A stretch of DNA of 64,000 nucleotides from Pseudomonas sichuanensis (GCF_003231305.1 NZ_QKVM01000017.1:1-64000); one strand, 5' to 3'; positions 26,068 to 36,028 are shown, numbered from the stretch's first letter. Translations and numbers: made by a program. The notes: generated from the sequence alone by a model not told the origin.

Positions 26068-27408
26068 TCAGCGCATATGCAAAATGATCGGGCTGCTGCT
26101 GGCCGGGTCGGTATGGCCACGCAACTTGCCGACCGCCTTGGCGTCCACGGCGCCGCCCTGGTTGCCCCAGGTCGCGCGGGCAAAACTCAACACCTCGGCA
26201 ATCTCCCGGTCATTGAGCTGCTCACGAAACGCCGGCATGCGGTAGGCGTCCGGCACCCCGGCGGCGACGATGCGCTGCGAGCCGTTGAGGGTGATGTTGA
26301 TCGCCGAGGCGTTTTCGCTGGCCAGCATCGAGGTGGCGCCCGCCAGCGGCGGCATCCACTCGGCCTGGCCCTGGCCATCCAGGCCATGGCAGCTGGCGCA
26401 GCGGGTCACGTAGGTATGGGCGCCGGGCGCCTCCAGGCGGCTGGCGGCGGACACGGCCTGGTACTGCCAGGGCGCGCCGTCGCGCTGCGAGTCGCCCGGC
26501 AACGATTTCAGGTAGCGGGCGATGGCGGCCAGGTCAGCGTCGGCCATGTACTGCGTGGAGTTGTTGAATGCCTCGGTCATCGAGCCGTACACCACGGCAT
26601 GCTGGTTGCGCCCGGTCTTGAGGAACTGCACGATCTGCGCCTCGCTCCAGCGGCCCAGCCCGGTGTTGGGGTCCTGGCGCAGGCTGGGTGCGTACCAGCC
26701 GTCGAGCAGGGCGCCGGCGAGGAAGGGTGCACCGGCCTCATCCAGCGCCTTCTCGTTGAACGCCAGGCCCCGGGGGGTGTGACAACTGCCGCAGTGGCCG
26801 GGGCCCTGGACGATATAGGCGCCACGGTTCCACAGCGCATCCTGCCCAGGTTTCTGTGCATAGGGCGTGTTCGGCGCGAACAGGCCGTTCCATAGGGCGA
26901 TCGGCCAACGCAGGTTCAGCGGCCAGGGGATGCTGCTGGCGATGTTGGCCTGGTTGGCCGGCTGCACGCCCTGCATGAAGAAGGCATACAGCGCGCGCAC
27001 GTCGTCGTCACTGAGCTTGGCGTAGGACGGGTAGGGCATGGCCGGGTACAGCCGGCGCCCGCCGGGGGCGACGCCGTGGCGCACGGCGCGGTCGAAGTCG
27101 GCCAGGCTGTAGCCGCCGATGCCGTGCTCGCGATCGGGGGTGATGTTGGTGGCATGGATCGCCCCCAAGGGCGTTGCCATCTCCAGCCCACCGGCGAACG
27201 GCGCCTGGCCGGGCAGGCTGTGGCAGGCCACGCAATCGCTGAGCCGGGCGACGTACTCGCCTCGGCTGACCAGCGCCGCGTCCACGGGCGTGTCGGCGGT
27301 GAAGGGCGAGGCAGGCTCGCGGGTGACGTACCAGGCCAGCAGGCCTGCCGCGACCAGGCACGGCAGGGCCAGCCAGCCCGCAGTTGTTGCGAAGCGACGG
27401 TTGTTCAT
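26068..27408 (-). CDS. Triheme membrane-anchored cytochrome c of molybdo-hydroxylase
   Basis: Protein of 446 residues with an N-terminal membrane anchor (LPCLVAAGLLAWYVT) and three CxxCH heme c sites: CVACH at 59-63, CGSCH near 205 and CASCH near 345. The layout matches the cytochrome subunit of acetic-acid-bacteria-type alcohol and aldehyde dehydrogenases and of bacterial IorAB-like enzymes. It takes electrons from the 2Fe-2S subunit and passes them to the respiratory chain on the periplasmic side. The gene is 17 bp after the large subunit gene. Confidence 0.92.
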   Translation of the reverse strand: MNNRRFATTAGWLALPCLVAAGLLAWYVTREPASPFTADTPVDAALVSRGEYVARLSDCVACHSLPGQAPFAGGLEMATPLGAIHATNITPDREHGIGGYSLADFDRAVRHGVAPGGRRLYPAMPYPSYAKLSDDDVRALYAFFMQGVQPANQANIASSIPWPLNLRWPIALWNGLFAPNTPYAQKPGQDALWNRGAYIVQGPGHCGSCHTPRGLAFNEKALDEAGAPFLAGALLDGWYAPSLRQDPNTGLGRWSEAQIVQFLKTGRNQHAVVYGSMTEAFNNSTQYMADADLAAIARYLKSLPGDSQRDGAPWQYQAVSAASRLEAPGAHTYVTRCASCHGLDGQGQAEWMPPLAGATSMLASENASAINITLNGSQRIVAAGVPDAYRMPAFREQLNDREIAEVLSFARATWGNQGGAVDAKAVGKLRGHTDPASSSPIILHMR

Positions 27409-27425
27409 GGGGCGTTCCTGTCGGC

Positions 27426-29672
27426 TCAGCTGAAGCTGTAGCGGCTAAGGGGCAGGCTGCGGATGCGCTGGCCGGTCAAGCGCGCCACCGCGTTGGCCAC
27501 CGCAGGCGCCACCGCTGGCAGCGGCGGTTCGCCTATGCCGCCCATCTTTGCGCCGCTCTCGACGATGCGCACATGCACCCGGGCCATGCGCGAAGGCGGC
27601 AGGATCGGGTACAGGTCGTAGTTGCGCGCCCTCGGCATGCCGTCGAGCCACACCGCTTCCTCCACCAGCGCCTGCGACAGCCCCAGGGCCACCGCGCCAT
27701 TGACCTGGGCCTCGATGATCGCCGGGTTGACGATGCTGCCCGGGTCGATGGCCTGCCAGATGTCGTGCACCTTCACCTGGCCGCCTTCGATCGACACCTC
27801 GGCGATCACCGCCGCCTCCGAGCCGAACGGCGAAGCCATGGCCACGCCCCGGGCGCGCTTGCTGCCGTCTTCGGCGGTGAACGGCCCGCGCTTCCAGCCG
27901 CCGGACAGTTCGCCCACCGCCTGCAGCAGTTGGGTCAGGCGCGGGTTGTCGCGCAGCAGGTGCAGGCGCAGCTCGAACGGGTCGTGGCCGCCCTTGTCGG
28001 CCAGTTCGTCGAGGAAGGCCTCATAGAAGAAATCGTTCAACGAATTGCCCACCGAGCGCCAGTAACCGAGCATGGCCGGGCCTTTCACATACACCTGCGC
28101 AATGCGCTTGTTGGCGATGGCGTAGGCCTTGCCCGACAACCCTTCGAGGGCGGTGGGGTCGAGTTTTTCGCCCTGCTGGCCGGCCAGGGCTTCGGTAGGG
28201 CCTTCGGTGGCGCTGACGGCCTCGATGGCCACCGGGAAGCCTTCGGCGTCCAGCCCGGCGCGGAACTTGACCGCCGCCACCGGGCGCAGCACGTCGCGCA
28301 GGAATTCCTCCTCACGGGTCCAGATCAGCTTCACCGGGCGCCCGACCGCCTTGGCCAGGGCAATGGCCTGGGGGTAGGGGTTGGCCGAGTCGTAGAGGAA
28401 GTGCCGGCCGAAGAAACCGCCCAGCAACGGCGAATGCAGGGTGATCTGTGCAGCGTCGAGGCCGGTACGTTTGGCGATATCGTCGCGGAACATGTCCGGC
28501 GCCTGGTTGGGCAGCCACACCTCCAGGGTGCCGTCGGGGTTGAACCGCGCGGTGGCGGACGGTGGCTCGAGCTGGGCGTGGTTGAGGTACTGGTTGTGGT
28601 AACTGGCCTCGACCGTGCTCTTGGCGCTGGCCAGGGCGGCGGCCACATCGCCTTCGTGTTCGTCGTCGCGGGGCGTGCCGGGCTGGCTGGCCAGGTGTTC
28701 AAGCCAGGCGGCGCTGGAAAAGTCCGCTGGCATCGGCCGCACCTTGCTGTCGGCGCCAGGCGCCTTCCAGTCCACCTGCAAGGCTTCGACCGCCCGTTTG
28801 GCGTGCCACCAGCGTTCGGCGACCACTGCCACCGCACCGGGCAACTGATGCACCGAGTGCACGCCCTTCATGGCCTTGACCTGGTCTTCGTTGCGCAGGC
28901 TGCCCACCGTCATCCCCAGGCGCGGCGCATGTTGCACGGCGGCGTGGAGCATGCCGTCGAGCTTGACGTCGATGCTGTAGACGGCCTTGCCGGTGGACTT
29001 GTCGTAGGCATCCAGGCGCCGCACCGGCTTGCCGATCCAGCGGAACTGGCTGGGGTCGCGCAGGGTGATGCCGGCCGGGTCCGGCACCGGCAGGTCCATG
29101 GCGCGGCTGGCCAGTTCGCCGTAGCCCAGCGAGCGGCCAGACGCGGCATGCATCACTTTGCCCGGCTCGGTGCCGAGTTCGCTCACCGGCACGCCCCACT
29201 GCTCGGCGGCGGCTTGCAGCAGCATGGCCCGGGCCAGCGCACCGAGGCGGCGCATGGTCGGGTAGCTCATGCGCACCGACATGCTACCACCGGTAATGCG
29301 CATGCCGTTTTCCATCACCACGTAGGCTTCGCCGGGCGGGGCGCTGTCGACCACGAAGCTGGCGGGGTCGGCGTCCAGCTCTTCACCGACAATCTGTGCC
29401 ATGGCCGTGAAGGTGCCCTGGCCGCCTTCCATGAACGGGCTGAGCAGGCGGACGGTGCCGTCCGGGCGAATTTCCAGGAACGCCGGCACCTGGGTGCCGC
29501 GCTCGGCAGTCGCTGCCGCAGCCTGCACCCGCGGCGCGCCCAGCGGCAGGCCGAAGCCGAGCACCAGGGCGCCCACGGCGGTGCCGGCGAGGAAGCGTCG
29601 GCGCGACAGGTTGACGGTTTCGCCCACGGGCAGCTTGAGCAAGTCCTCTGGGGTGTCGATGCGCGTGCTCAT
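27426..29672 (-). CDS. Molybdopterin-binding subunit of periplasmic aldehyde/isoquinoline-type oxidoreductase
   Basis: Protein of 748 residues from the ATG at 29672. It carries a Tat signal (NLSRRRFLAG, then a hydrophobic stretch) so the folded enzyme is exported. Two Moco-binding regions can be read: QYLNHAQLEPPSATARF and GGFFGRHFLYDSANPY. The family is the xanthine oxidase type IorB/AldB group. The substrate (aldehyde, N-heterocycle or other) cannot be fixed by sequence. The start overlaps the 2Fe-2S subunit stop (TGATG), and cytochrome and XdhC genes follow. Confidence 0.92.
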   Translation of the reverse strand: MSTRIDTPEDLLKLPVGETVNLSRRRFLAGTAVGALVLGFGLPLGAPRVQAAAATAERGTQVPAFLEIRPDGTVRLLSPFMEGGQGTFTAMAQIVGEELDADPASFVVDSAPPGEAYVVMENGMRITGGSMSVRMSYPTMRRLGALARAMLLQAAAEQWGVPVSELGTEPGKVMHAASGRSLGYGELASRAMDLPVPDPAGITLRDPSQFRWIGKPVRRLDAYDKSTGKAVYSIDVKLDGMLHAAVQHAPRLGMTVGSLRNEDQVKAMKGVHSVHQLPGAVAVVAERWWHAKRAVEALQVDWKAPGADSKVRPMPADFSSAAWLEHLASQPGTPRDDEHEGDVAAALASAKSTVEASYHNQYLNHAQLEPPSATARFNPDGTLEVWLPNQAPDMFRDDIAKRTGLDAAQITLHSPLLGGFFGRHFLYDSANPYPQAIALAKAVGRPVKLIWTREEEFLRDVLRPVAAVKFRAGLDAEGFPVAIEAVSATEGPTEALAGQQGEKLDPTALEGLSGKAYAIANKRIAQVYVKGPAMLGYWRSVGNSLNDFFYEAFLDELADKGGHDPFELRLHLLRDNPRLTQLLQAVGELSGGWKRGPFTAEDGSKRARGVAMASPFGSEAAVIAEVSIEGGQVKVHDIWQAIDPGSIVNPAIIEAQVNGAVALGLSQALVEEAVWLDGMPRARNYDLYPILPPSRMARVHVRIVESGAKMGGIGEPPLPAVAPAVANAVARLTGQRIRSLPLSRYSFS

Positions 29673-30127
29673 CAGGCGTTCTCCCCTTGGGCCAGCGCAT
29701 GCACGGCAGCATGAATGGCGTTGTAGGTGCCGCAGCGGCACAGGTTGACCATCGCTGCGTCGATCTGCGCATCGCTGGGTTTGGCGGTGTGCTTGAGCAG
29801 CGCGGTGGCTGCCATCACCTGGCCGGACTGGCAATAGCCGCACTGCGCCACCTGATGCTCGACCCAGGCCGCGACCACCCGCTTGCCGATGGCGTCGGCC
29901 TCGATCGCCTCGATGGTGGTCACTTCGCGGCCCACCACCCCGGCCACCGGCGTCACGCAGGCGCGCACCACGTTGCCGTCCACCAGCACCGAACAGGCGC
30001 CGCACTGGGCCAGGCCACAGCCGTACTTGGTGCCGGTCAGGCCAAGATCGTCACGGATCACCCACAGCAAGGGGGTGTCGGCTTCGGCGTCAACCTGGTA
30101 GGTCTTCTGGTTGATTCGTAGTTCCAT
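29672..30127 (-). CDS. (2Fe-2S)-binding small subunit of molybdo-hydroxylase
   Basis: Protein of 151 residues. The N-terminal plant-type ferredoxin cluster is KYGCGLAQCGACSVLVDG with a following Cys in VVRACVTPV; the C-terminal 2Fe-2S domain has CGYCQSGQVM and NLCRCGTYNAIHAAV. The ATG at 30127 is chosen because GGAG lies 8 nt upstream; the upstream ATG at 30142 lacks a site. No signal peptide: it is carried out with the Tat-exported large subunit. Confidence 0.94.
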   Translation of the reverse strand: MELRINQKTYQVDAEADTPLLWVIRDDLGLTGTKYGCGLAQCGACSVLVDGNVVRACVTPVAGVVGREVTTIEAIEADAIGKRVVAAWVEHQVAQCGYCQSGQVMAATALLKHTAKPSDAQIDAAMVNLCRCGTYNAIHAAVHALAQGENA

Positions 30128-30350
30128 GATGGTGGGCTCCATGGCTCATCGTGCTGATCATCGGTTGATGTCGGATCGTTATGGGCAGGGTGGCGCAGCG
30201 AGGCGCCGCCTCTGTTGGCAACAGTTGTCGAACCTGAGCGAACTTTAGTCCTGGGGTGCCGGGTTTCCCATCCATGGGCCTGCAAGTTCAGAGGATCAGG
30301 CAAGCATTCCAGCGGATTGCGCTAGTGCGCCAGGGCAATGGCGCGTGGCG
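30128..30350. other. Upstream region of molybdo-hydroxylase operon
   Basis: Together with the following REP pair this makes a 318-bp gene-free stretch. A short perfect dyad, ctgttg-g-caacag (30212-30224), lies about 85 bp upstream of the iorA-like start and could be an operator. No other structure was seen. Confidence 0.4.
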
Positions 30351-30427
30351 GGCCTCATCGCCGGCAAGCCGGCTCCCACAGAGACTGGCGTGAACCCTGT
30401 GGGAGCCGGCTTGCCGGCGATGAGGCC
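30351..30427. repeat. Paired REP elements (BIME-like hairpin)
   Basis: Two perfect 31-nt inverted copies, 30351-30381 and 30397-30427, of the REP type ggcctcatcgccggcaagcc are separated by 15 nt. They lie just after the histidine kinase stop codon. Confidence 0.92.
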
Positions 30428-30445
30428 GGTGCAGGCAGCAGCCGT

Positions 30446-32410
30446 TCAGGACGGCTTGATCGCGGCCTCGAACGCACGCAACAACTGCTCGGCCGAATAC
30501 GGCTTGTTCAACAGCTCCACGCCAGGCTGCGCATCGTCGGCCAGCACCTGGCTGTAGCCGCTGGTCAGCACCAGCGGGATGTCGGGCCAGCGGCGCTTGA
30601 TGGTGCGGGCCAGTTCGATGCCGCTGACCCCGGGCATGACCACGTCCGACAGCACCAGGTCGATGCGCGGCTGGCCGGCTTCCAGCAGCGCCAGGGCGCT
30701 GACGCTATCGTTGGCCAGGCAGGTGGCATAACCCATGTCGGCCAGCAGGCTGGCGGTGAATTCACGTACCTGCAGGTTGTCCTCGACCACCAGGATGCGG
30801 CCCTTGGGCTTGGCCAAGGTGGCCTCGGGCGCCGCTGCCTGGCCGGGGGCGGGGGCGGCCACCGCCGGCAACGACACGGTGAAGGTCGTGCCCTGGCCGG
30901 GGCTGCTCTGCACGCTGATCGCACCACCGGATTGATGGACGAAACCGTACACCTGGGACAGCCCCAGTCCGGTGCCCTTGCCGACTTCCTTGGTGGTGTA
31001 GAACGGGTCGAAGATCCGCTCCAGGTCGGCGGCGGCGATGCCATGGCCGTCGTCGGTCACGGCGATGGTGACCTGGGCGTCGGTGGTTTCGATGGTGAGG
31101 GTGATGGTGCCTTGCCCCTGCATGGCATCGCGGGCATTGACCACCAGATTGACCAGGGCGGTTTCGAACTGGTTGAGGTCCGCCTCGATGTAGCAGGGCT
31201 GCGCGGGGCCCCGCACCAGCACCTGCATGTGCGCGCCGACGATGCTGCGCAGCATTTCGGCGATCTGTTCGACCTGATGCAGCACCGGGAACACTTCCGG
31301 GCGCAATGCCTGGCGACGGGCGAAGGCCAGCAGTTGGCTGGTGAGCTTGGCGGCGCGGTCGGTGGTGTCGAGGATGGCGTCCAGGTAACGCTGCTGCTGC
31401 TCCGTGGGCAGCGGCTTGCGGCGCATCAGCTCAGCGGCGTTGCGGATCACCGTCAGCAGGTTGTTGAAATCATGGGCCACTCCGCCGGTGAGCAGGCCGA
31501 TGGCTTCGAGCTTCTGCATCTGGCGCATCTGCGCTTCGGCCGCCTGCAGGTCGCGAGAGCCGGTTTGCACCTGTACTTCCAGTGCTTCGTTGAAGGTGCG
31601 CAGTTGCTGCTCGGCGTCATGGCGGTCGTGCACGTCCACCGCAGCGCCATACCAGCGCAGCAGGGCGCCGCTCTCTGGGTCGCGGTAGGGTTGGGCGCGC
31701 ACCATGAACCAGCGGTAGCTGCCATCGTGGTGGCGCAGGCGGTGTTCGCTCTCGAACACCTGGCCGCTGGCGCGGGCCTGGGCAAAACCCTGCTCGACGG
31801 TGGTGATGTCGTCGGGGTGCACGCAGGTTTCGGCATACCAGTGGAAGGCCTCTTGCTGGCCGGTTTCGCCGAAATAGTCGTGCCAGCGCTGGTTGAAGAA
31901 TTCGAAGCGCCCGTTCTGGTCGGTCACCCAGACCAACTGCGGCACGGTGTCGGCGATGGTCTTGAACGCGGCCTCGCTCTCGCGCAGGCGGGCCATCATT
32001 TCGTGCTGCTGGGTCACGTCCACCGCAGCGCCGAACCATTCGCTGATCTCGCCGTGGTCGTCGAAGACCGGCACGGCCCGCGACAGGGTCCAGCCGAAGC
32101 GGCCGTCTGGCAACCATACGCGGTGTTCCAGTTCGAAGATGGCCCGCTCGGCTATCGCCTTGGCGATGGCCGCGAGCACTTTGGGCCGGTCTTGCGGGGG
32201 TATGTAGGTTTCGATCCACTGCGGGTCGGGTTGTGTGGCGTCTTGCAGAAACCCCTCGCCGCTGAGCTGATACATGGCTTGCCAGTCAGGGCTCATGCGA
32301 TAGATCGCGGTGCTGCTCGCGGTCGCCAGCAAGCGCAAGCGCAGCTCGCTGTCCAGCAGCGCGCTGCCCAATGTGGGGACTGCCGGGGGTTCTGGTCGGC
32401 TGTTGGGCAT
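30446..32410 (-). CDS. PAS-PAS hybrid sensor histidine kinase with receiver domain
   Basis: Protein of 654 residues, without membrane segments. Two PAS domains (about 30-135 and 145-265) end in YGAAVDV-type strands. HisKA has GGVAHDFNNLLTVIRN with the phosphorylated His313. HATPase_c runs to about residue 515 with the N box near 421-428, DDGHG and KGTGLGLSQVYGF. A C-terminal receiver domain (about 538-652) has phospho-acceptor Asp589 (LVLSDVVMPG) and Lys636. This form is common in Pseudomonas and the ligand is unknown. No response regulator gene is next to it, so it may act by phosphotransfer to an unlinked partner. Confidence 0.93.
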   Translation of the reverse strand: MPNSRPEPPAVPTLGSALLDSELRLRLLATASSTAIYRMSPDWQAMYQLSGEGFLQDATQPDPQWIETYIPPQDRPKVLAAIAKAIAERAIFELEHRVWLPDGRFGWTLSRAVPVFDDHGEISEWFGAAVDVTQQHEMMARLRESEAAFKTIADTVPQLVWVTDQNGRFEFFNQRWHDYFGETGQQEAFHWYAETCVHPDDITTVEQGFAQARASGQVFESEHRLRHHDGSYRWFMVRAQPYRDPESGALLRWYGAAVDVHDRHDAEQQLRTFNEALEVQVQTGSRDLQAAEAQMRQMQKLEAIGLLTGGVAHDFNNLLTVIRNAAELMRRKPLPTEQQQRYLDAILDTTDRAAKLTSQLLAFARRQALRPEVFPVLHQVEQIAEMLRSIVGAHMQVLVRGPAQPCYIEADLNQFETALVNLVVNARDAMQGQGTITLTIETTDAQVTIAVTDDGHGIAAADLERIFDPFYTTKEVGKGTGLGLSQVYGFVHQSGGAISVQSSPGQGTTFTVSLPAVAAPAPGQAAAPEATLAKPKGRILVVEDNLQVREFTASLLADMGYATCLANDSVSALALLEAGQPRIDLVLSDVVMPGVSGIELARTIKRRWPDIPLVLTSGYSQVLADDAQPGVELLNKPYSAEQLLRAFEAAIKPS

Positions 32411-32613
32411 CTGTAGTGGTCCTGAAGTCGAGTGCGTCTGGCGGGTTCCTCAGGTGCGCGCGCCCGGTGATCGAATGTTCAGATTAGCTGCTGCGCCCCG
32501 GCCTTGCCGCGATCAGCGCAACACCTACACCTGCAAAAAAGTGTCTGCGACATCCGATCCCCTGATGTGGCAAAAAATTCCCTGTGGGATCACGCGGGCC
32601 AGCGCCTGGGTGT

Positions 32614-33075
32614 TTAACCCAGCACGCGTGACATCAACCCGTGTTCCTCGCCCCAGGCCTCGAAGCGCTCCAGCAGGCGCCAACCGCGCCTCTGGTAATA
32701 CGCCTGCTGATCGTGGGTATGCAGGTAAAGGGTCGAAATGCCGGTTTTGCGCGCCTGTTCGCAGATGCCGTCGATCAGCCGCTCGGCCAGGCCCTGGCCA
32801 CGCGCCTGCGGGGTGACGAACACGCAGGCCAGCCAAGGGCCGAGTTCGGGGCGCTCGGGCAGGTCGTCTGTGGCCAGCGCGGCGCTGCCCAGCAACTGGT
32901 CGCCGTCGAGGGCGATCAGGCAGCGCCACTGGCCATTGTGCTGGCCTTCGGAGAATGCCTTTTGCCAGTCGGGCAGCGGCAGGTCGGGGAATTCGTAGTG
33001 GAACTGCTGGTGCAGCCATAGCGCCAGGGTGTCGCTGTGCTGCATGTGGTTTTCGAGCCAATCCAGGCGGAGCAT
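32614..33075 (-). CDS. GNAT family N-acetyltransferase
   Basis: Protein of 153 residues from the ATG at 33075; AAAGGA is 6 nt upstream of this codon but directly adjoins the alternative ATG at 33081. ACVFVTPQARGQGLAERLID contains the acetyl-CoA loop (Q/R-x-x-G-x-G/A), and YYQRRGWRLLERFEAWGEE closes the domain. Divergent from a Nudix gene. Acceptor unknown. Confidence 0.88.
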   Translation of the reverse strand: MLRLDWLENHMQHSDTLALWLHQQFHYEFPDLPLPDWQKAFSEGQHNGQWRCLIALDGDQLLGSAALATDDLPERPELGPWLACVFVTPQARGQGLAERLIDGICEQARKTGISTLYLHTHDQQAYYQRRGWRLLERFEAWGEEHGLMSRVLG

Positions 33076-33189
33076 GGGCATTCCTTTGAGGTGAGGCCAC
33101 CGGGGCGGGTGCGCTCGCGTATGATGGCGCACTTTTTGGCCTGGGTGCCAATATCAGGCCTGTTACCCCACGTGAGTAAGGATACGTAT

Positions 33190-33684
33190 ATGCGCGAGCG
33201 CAAATCGGCACGGCTGCTGGTCATCAACCCGCAGCGACGGGTGTTGTTGTTCAGGTTCGTGCACACCCAGGGCGCCTTGGCCGGTGACGACTACTGGGCT
33301 ACACCGGGCGGCGGGCTGGAGGCGGGCGAGAGCTTCGAGGCAGCGGCCATTCGCGAGTTGCGTGAAGAGACCGGCATCGTCATCGAGGCGGTGGCCGAGT
33401 CCATCGCCGAGCGTCGCTTCCCGCTGGTGCTGCCCAGCGGCGAAGAAGTGCTGTCGGTGGAGCGCTATTTCATCGTGCAGGTGGCGCCACGCGCGCTGTC
33501 CAACGCCGAGTGGACGGCAAACGAATGCGCGGTGATTGCTGACCATCGCTGGTGGTCGGCCGATGAGCTGCGGGCGACCACCGACACCGTATGGCCGCAA
33601 TGGCTGGTTGGCAAACTGGAGGAAGAGGGCGTGTTTGCCCCGGCGCCGGGCCTTATGACAGCGCCGAAAACACCGACCCGGTAA
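33190..33684 (+). CDS. Nudix hydrolase
   Basis: Protein of 164 residues from the ATG at 33190, with TAAGGA 7 nt upstream. The Nudix box is complete: [20 protein letters not shown] followed by ETGI (G-x5-E-x7-REU-x-EE-x-G-U). These Mg-dependent enzymes cleave nucleoside diphosphates linked to another group; the substrate cannot be read from the sequence. The last 32 bp overlap the 3' end of the convergent glutaminase gene. Confidence 0.9.
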   Translation: MRERKSARLLVINPQRRVLLFRFVHTQGALAGDDYWATPGGGLEAGESFEAAAIRELREETGIVIEAVAESIAERRFPLVLPSGEEVLSVERYFIVQVAPRALSNAEWTANECAVIADHRWWSADELRATTDTVWPQWLVGKLEEEGVFAPAPGLMTAPKTPTR

Positions 33685-34573
33685 TCCGCTCGCTCAACAG
33701 CTCCAGTGCCCGCAGCCCCGCCAGCGAATTGCCCGCGGCATTGAGCGCCGGTGACCACACGCAGATGCTGTAGCGCCCCGGCACCACCGCGACGATGCCG
33801 CCGCCCACGCCGCTCTTGCCGGGCAAACCCACCCGGTAGGCAAAGTTGCCGGCCTCGTCATACAGCCCGCTGGTGGCCATGATCGCGTTCACCTGCTGCG
33901 CCTGGCGTGCGCTCAGCACCTGCTCGGCGCTGTTGGGGCAGTAGCCGTTGTTGGCCAGGAAGGCGAAACCACGCGCCACGTCGACGCAGCTCATCGACAG
34001 CGCGCAGTGGTGGAAGTAACTGCGCAGCACCGCGTCGACATCGTTGTGGAAGTTGCCGAAGGCCTGCATCAGGTAGGCCATGGCCGCGTTGCGCGCGCGG
34101 TGCTGGTATTCCGACTCGGCCACCACGCTGTCGCTGACGATCTTCGGGTTGGCGGCCAGGCGGCGGACGAAGTCGCGCATCGACAGGGTCGGGGTGGCGT
34201 AGCGTGACTGGTTGATGTCGCAGATCACCAGGGCGCCGGCGTTGATGAACGGGTTGCGCGGGCGGCCCTTTTCCACCTCCAGCTGCACCAGCGAGTTGAA
34301 CGCCTGCCCCGACGGCTCGTAACCCAGCCGCGACCAGATGCCTTCGCCGCTGTGGTTGATCGCCTGGACCAGGCTGAACACCTTGGAGATGCTCTGGATC
34401 GAGAACGGCGTTTGTGCGTCGCCCGCGCAGTGCAACTGGCCGTCGAGGCCCTGCACGGCGATGCCCAGCTGGCGCGGTTCGACCTGGGCGAGGGCGGGGA
34501 TGTATTGCGCAACCTGGCCTTGTTCGAGCAGGGGGCGGACGTGGTCGAGGATCTCTTGCAGAAGTGCTTGCAT
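33653..34573 (-). CDS. glsA: Glutaminase A
   Basis: Protein of 306 residues, the serine-dependent beta-lactamase-like glutaminase that hydrolyses L-glutamine to glutamate and ammonia. The catalytic S-x-x-K motif is in [12 protein letters not shown]. Other hallmarks are [25 protein letters not shown] and [17 protein letters not shown]. The ATG at 34573 gives the usual length; its ribosome site is weak. Its 3' end overlaps the Nudix gene on the opposite strand by 32 bp. Confidence 0.95.
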   Translation of the reverse strand: MQALLQEILDHVRPLLEQGQVAQYIPALAQVEPRQLGIAVQGLDGQLHCAGDAQTPFSIQSISKVFSLVQAINHSGEGIWSRLGYEPSGQAFNSLVQLEVEKGRPRNPFINAGALVICDINQSRYATPTLSMRDFVRRLAANPKIVSDSVVAESEYQHRARNAAMAYLMQAFGNFHNDVDAVLRSYFHHCALSMSCVDVARGFAFLANNGYCPNSAEQVLSARQAQQVNAIMATSGLYDEAGNFAYRVGLPGKSGVGGGIVAVVPGRYSICVWSPALNAAGNSLAGLRALELLSERITGSVFSALS

Positions 34574-34798
34574 CGGGGGACCTGGGGCGAAAGGGCAGCG
34601 CTTGCGGGAAGTCCTGATAGACGCAGGCCAGAGGCGTCGGAGCACATCGATTGCATCAAGCGCTGCCAGCCGCTAGAGTCTCGCCCCAGGCGTTCGCTGC
34701 GCCCGCGGTCCGCGCGAAGGGGTTGCCCAGGCACTGCACGCTTTCTTTACATTCCAGCTCCCGGCTTGTCGGCGGACCGAGCCCCACAAGGAGTTGGC

Positions 34799-36028
34799 AT
34801 GCCCGCCATTCATGCATCCCGCCATCACGGCCTGCTCGACCTGCCCGCCTTGCGCAAGCGCGCCAAGCGCCTGCTGAAAACCCTGGACGACGAAACCTGC
34901 GCCCAACTGCGCGCCCTTGGCTTGCCCGGGCCCGAGTACCGGCTGGCCGACACCCAGTGGCTGGTCGCCCGCGAAGCCGGTTTCTCCAGCTGGCCAAAGC
35001 TCAAGGCCCATGCCGATGCAGTCGATTTCGCCGCCCGCCACCCTGGTTTTGCCGCCGATGGCGAAGCGCAGGTGCAGCATTGGCGCTGCGGCAACGATAT
35101 CGAGCACAGCCTGCGCATCGCCGGGTTTACCGGTGCCTTCCACATGTTCGACGACCCCATGGTCATGGGGCCGGTGCCGGCGTTGCCGGAGGCGGCGTAC
35201 TGGCAGGTACGTACCGAGTATGTACTGCAGGCGTTCAAGCTCCCGGCGCAGGGCATCGAACAGCGCCAGGCCAGGCAGCGCGCAGCCTTGGCGCAGTTGA
35301 ACAGCGACAGCGAAATGGTCCTCTGGTGCGAAGCGGACGCCTACGACCAGTTGTTCCTGATTCGCGTACTGGCCAGCCTGCCGTGCCTGCCGCGCCGCCT
35401 GGAACTGATCGAAACCCGCCAGGTTCCCGGCGTGCAGCGCTTTATCGGCATCGGCCAACTGGCCCCTGATGTACTGGCCTGGCTGTGGCCGCAACGCCGC
35501 GCCCTCGGCGAGCAAGCCTTGGCCCTGGCGCGGCAGGCCTGGGCTGCCTACACCGCAGCGGACCCACGCGCCTGGGCGCAGCTTGCCAGCCGCCCGCATG
35601 CGGCCCTGCCGCTGCTGCAGGGTGCGCTGGCGCGCCAGTTGCAGGAACTGCCCGGCGCCGAGGACGGCCTGAGCCTGACCGAGCGATTGACCCTGCGCAT
35701 CCTCGCGCGGCTGGGCGAGCAGCCGGCGGCGCGGGTGTTCGCCGAACTGATGGCGAATGAGGAGCCACTGCCATACCTGGGCGACATGATGTTCGGCGTG
35801 CTGCTGCGCCCGTTGATCGATAGCCCACGGCCGTTGTTGCTCGAAGGCGAGGGCGACAGCTGGCAACAAAGGCCGTTACGTCTGACAGCCTTGGGTGAGC
35901 AAGTGCTGGGCCGGCAGGCCAACTGGCTCGACCAACAGCCGGCCGAGCGCTGGGTGGGCGGGGTGCGGATCGTTGCCGGCCAGGCGCCCTGGGTGGTGAG
36001 TGAGGCGGGGCAGGTGTGGCAGCGATGA
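34799..36028 (+). CDS. DUF1835 domain-containing protein
   Basis: Protein of 409 residues from the ATG at 34799 with AAGGAG 6 nt upstream; a longer reading frame extends back but runs through the glutaminase gene on the other strand. The DUF1835 core starts near residue 95 (CGNDIEHSLRIAGFTGAFHM and DDPMVMGPVP). The N-terminal part carries VAREAGFSSWPKLKAHAD, common to this subgroup. There are no membrane segments. Function unknown. Confidence 0.85.
   Translation: MPAIHASRHHGLLDLPALRKRAKRLLKTLDDETCAQLRALGLPGPEYRLADTQWLVAREAGFSSWPKLKAHADAVDFAARHPGFAADGEAQVQHWRCGNDIEHSLRIAGFTGAFHMFDDPMVMGPVPALPEAAYWQVRTEYVLQAFKLPAQGIEQRQARQRAALAQLNSDSEMVLWCEADAYDQLFLIRVLASLPCLPRRLELIETRQVPGVQRFIGIGQLAPDVLAWLWPQRRALGEQALALARQAWAAYTAADPRAWAQLASRPHAALPLLQGALARQLQELPGAEDGLSLTERLTLRILARLGEQPAARVFAELMANEEPLPYLGDMMFGVLLRPLIDSPRPLLLEGEGDSWQQRPLRLTALGEQVLGRQANWLDQQPAERWVGGVRIVAGQAPWVVSEAGQVWQR

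Noticed and set aside
27384..29714. 776-codon open frame on the plus strand across the Moco subunit gene
   Set aside because: It is the reverse-strand shadow of a GC-rich gene with clear domains. Its product is low-complexity His/Gly/Ala-rich and has no ribosome site.
30338..32416. 692-codon plus-strand frame opposite the histidine kinase
   Set aside because: Shadow frame with repeat-derived start; the kinase on the other strand is complete.
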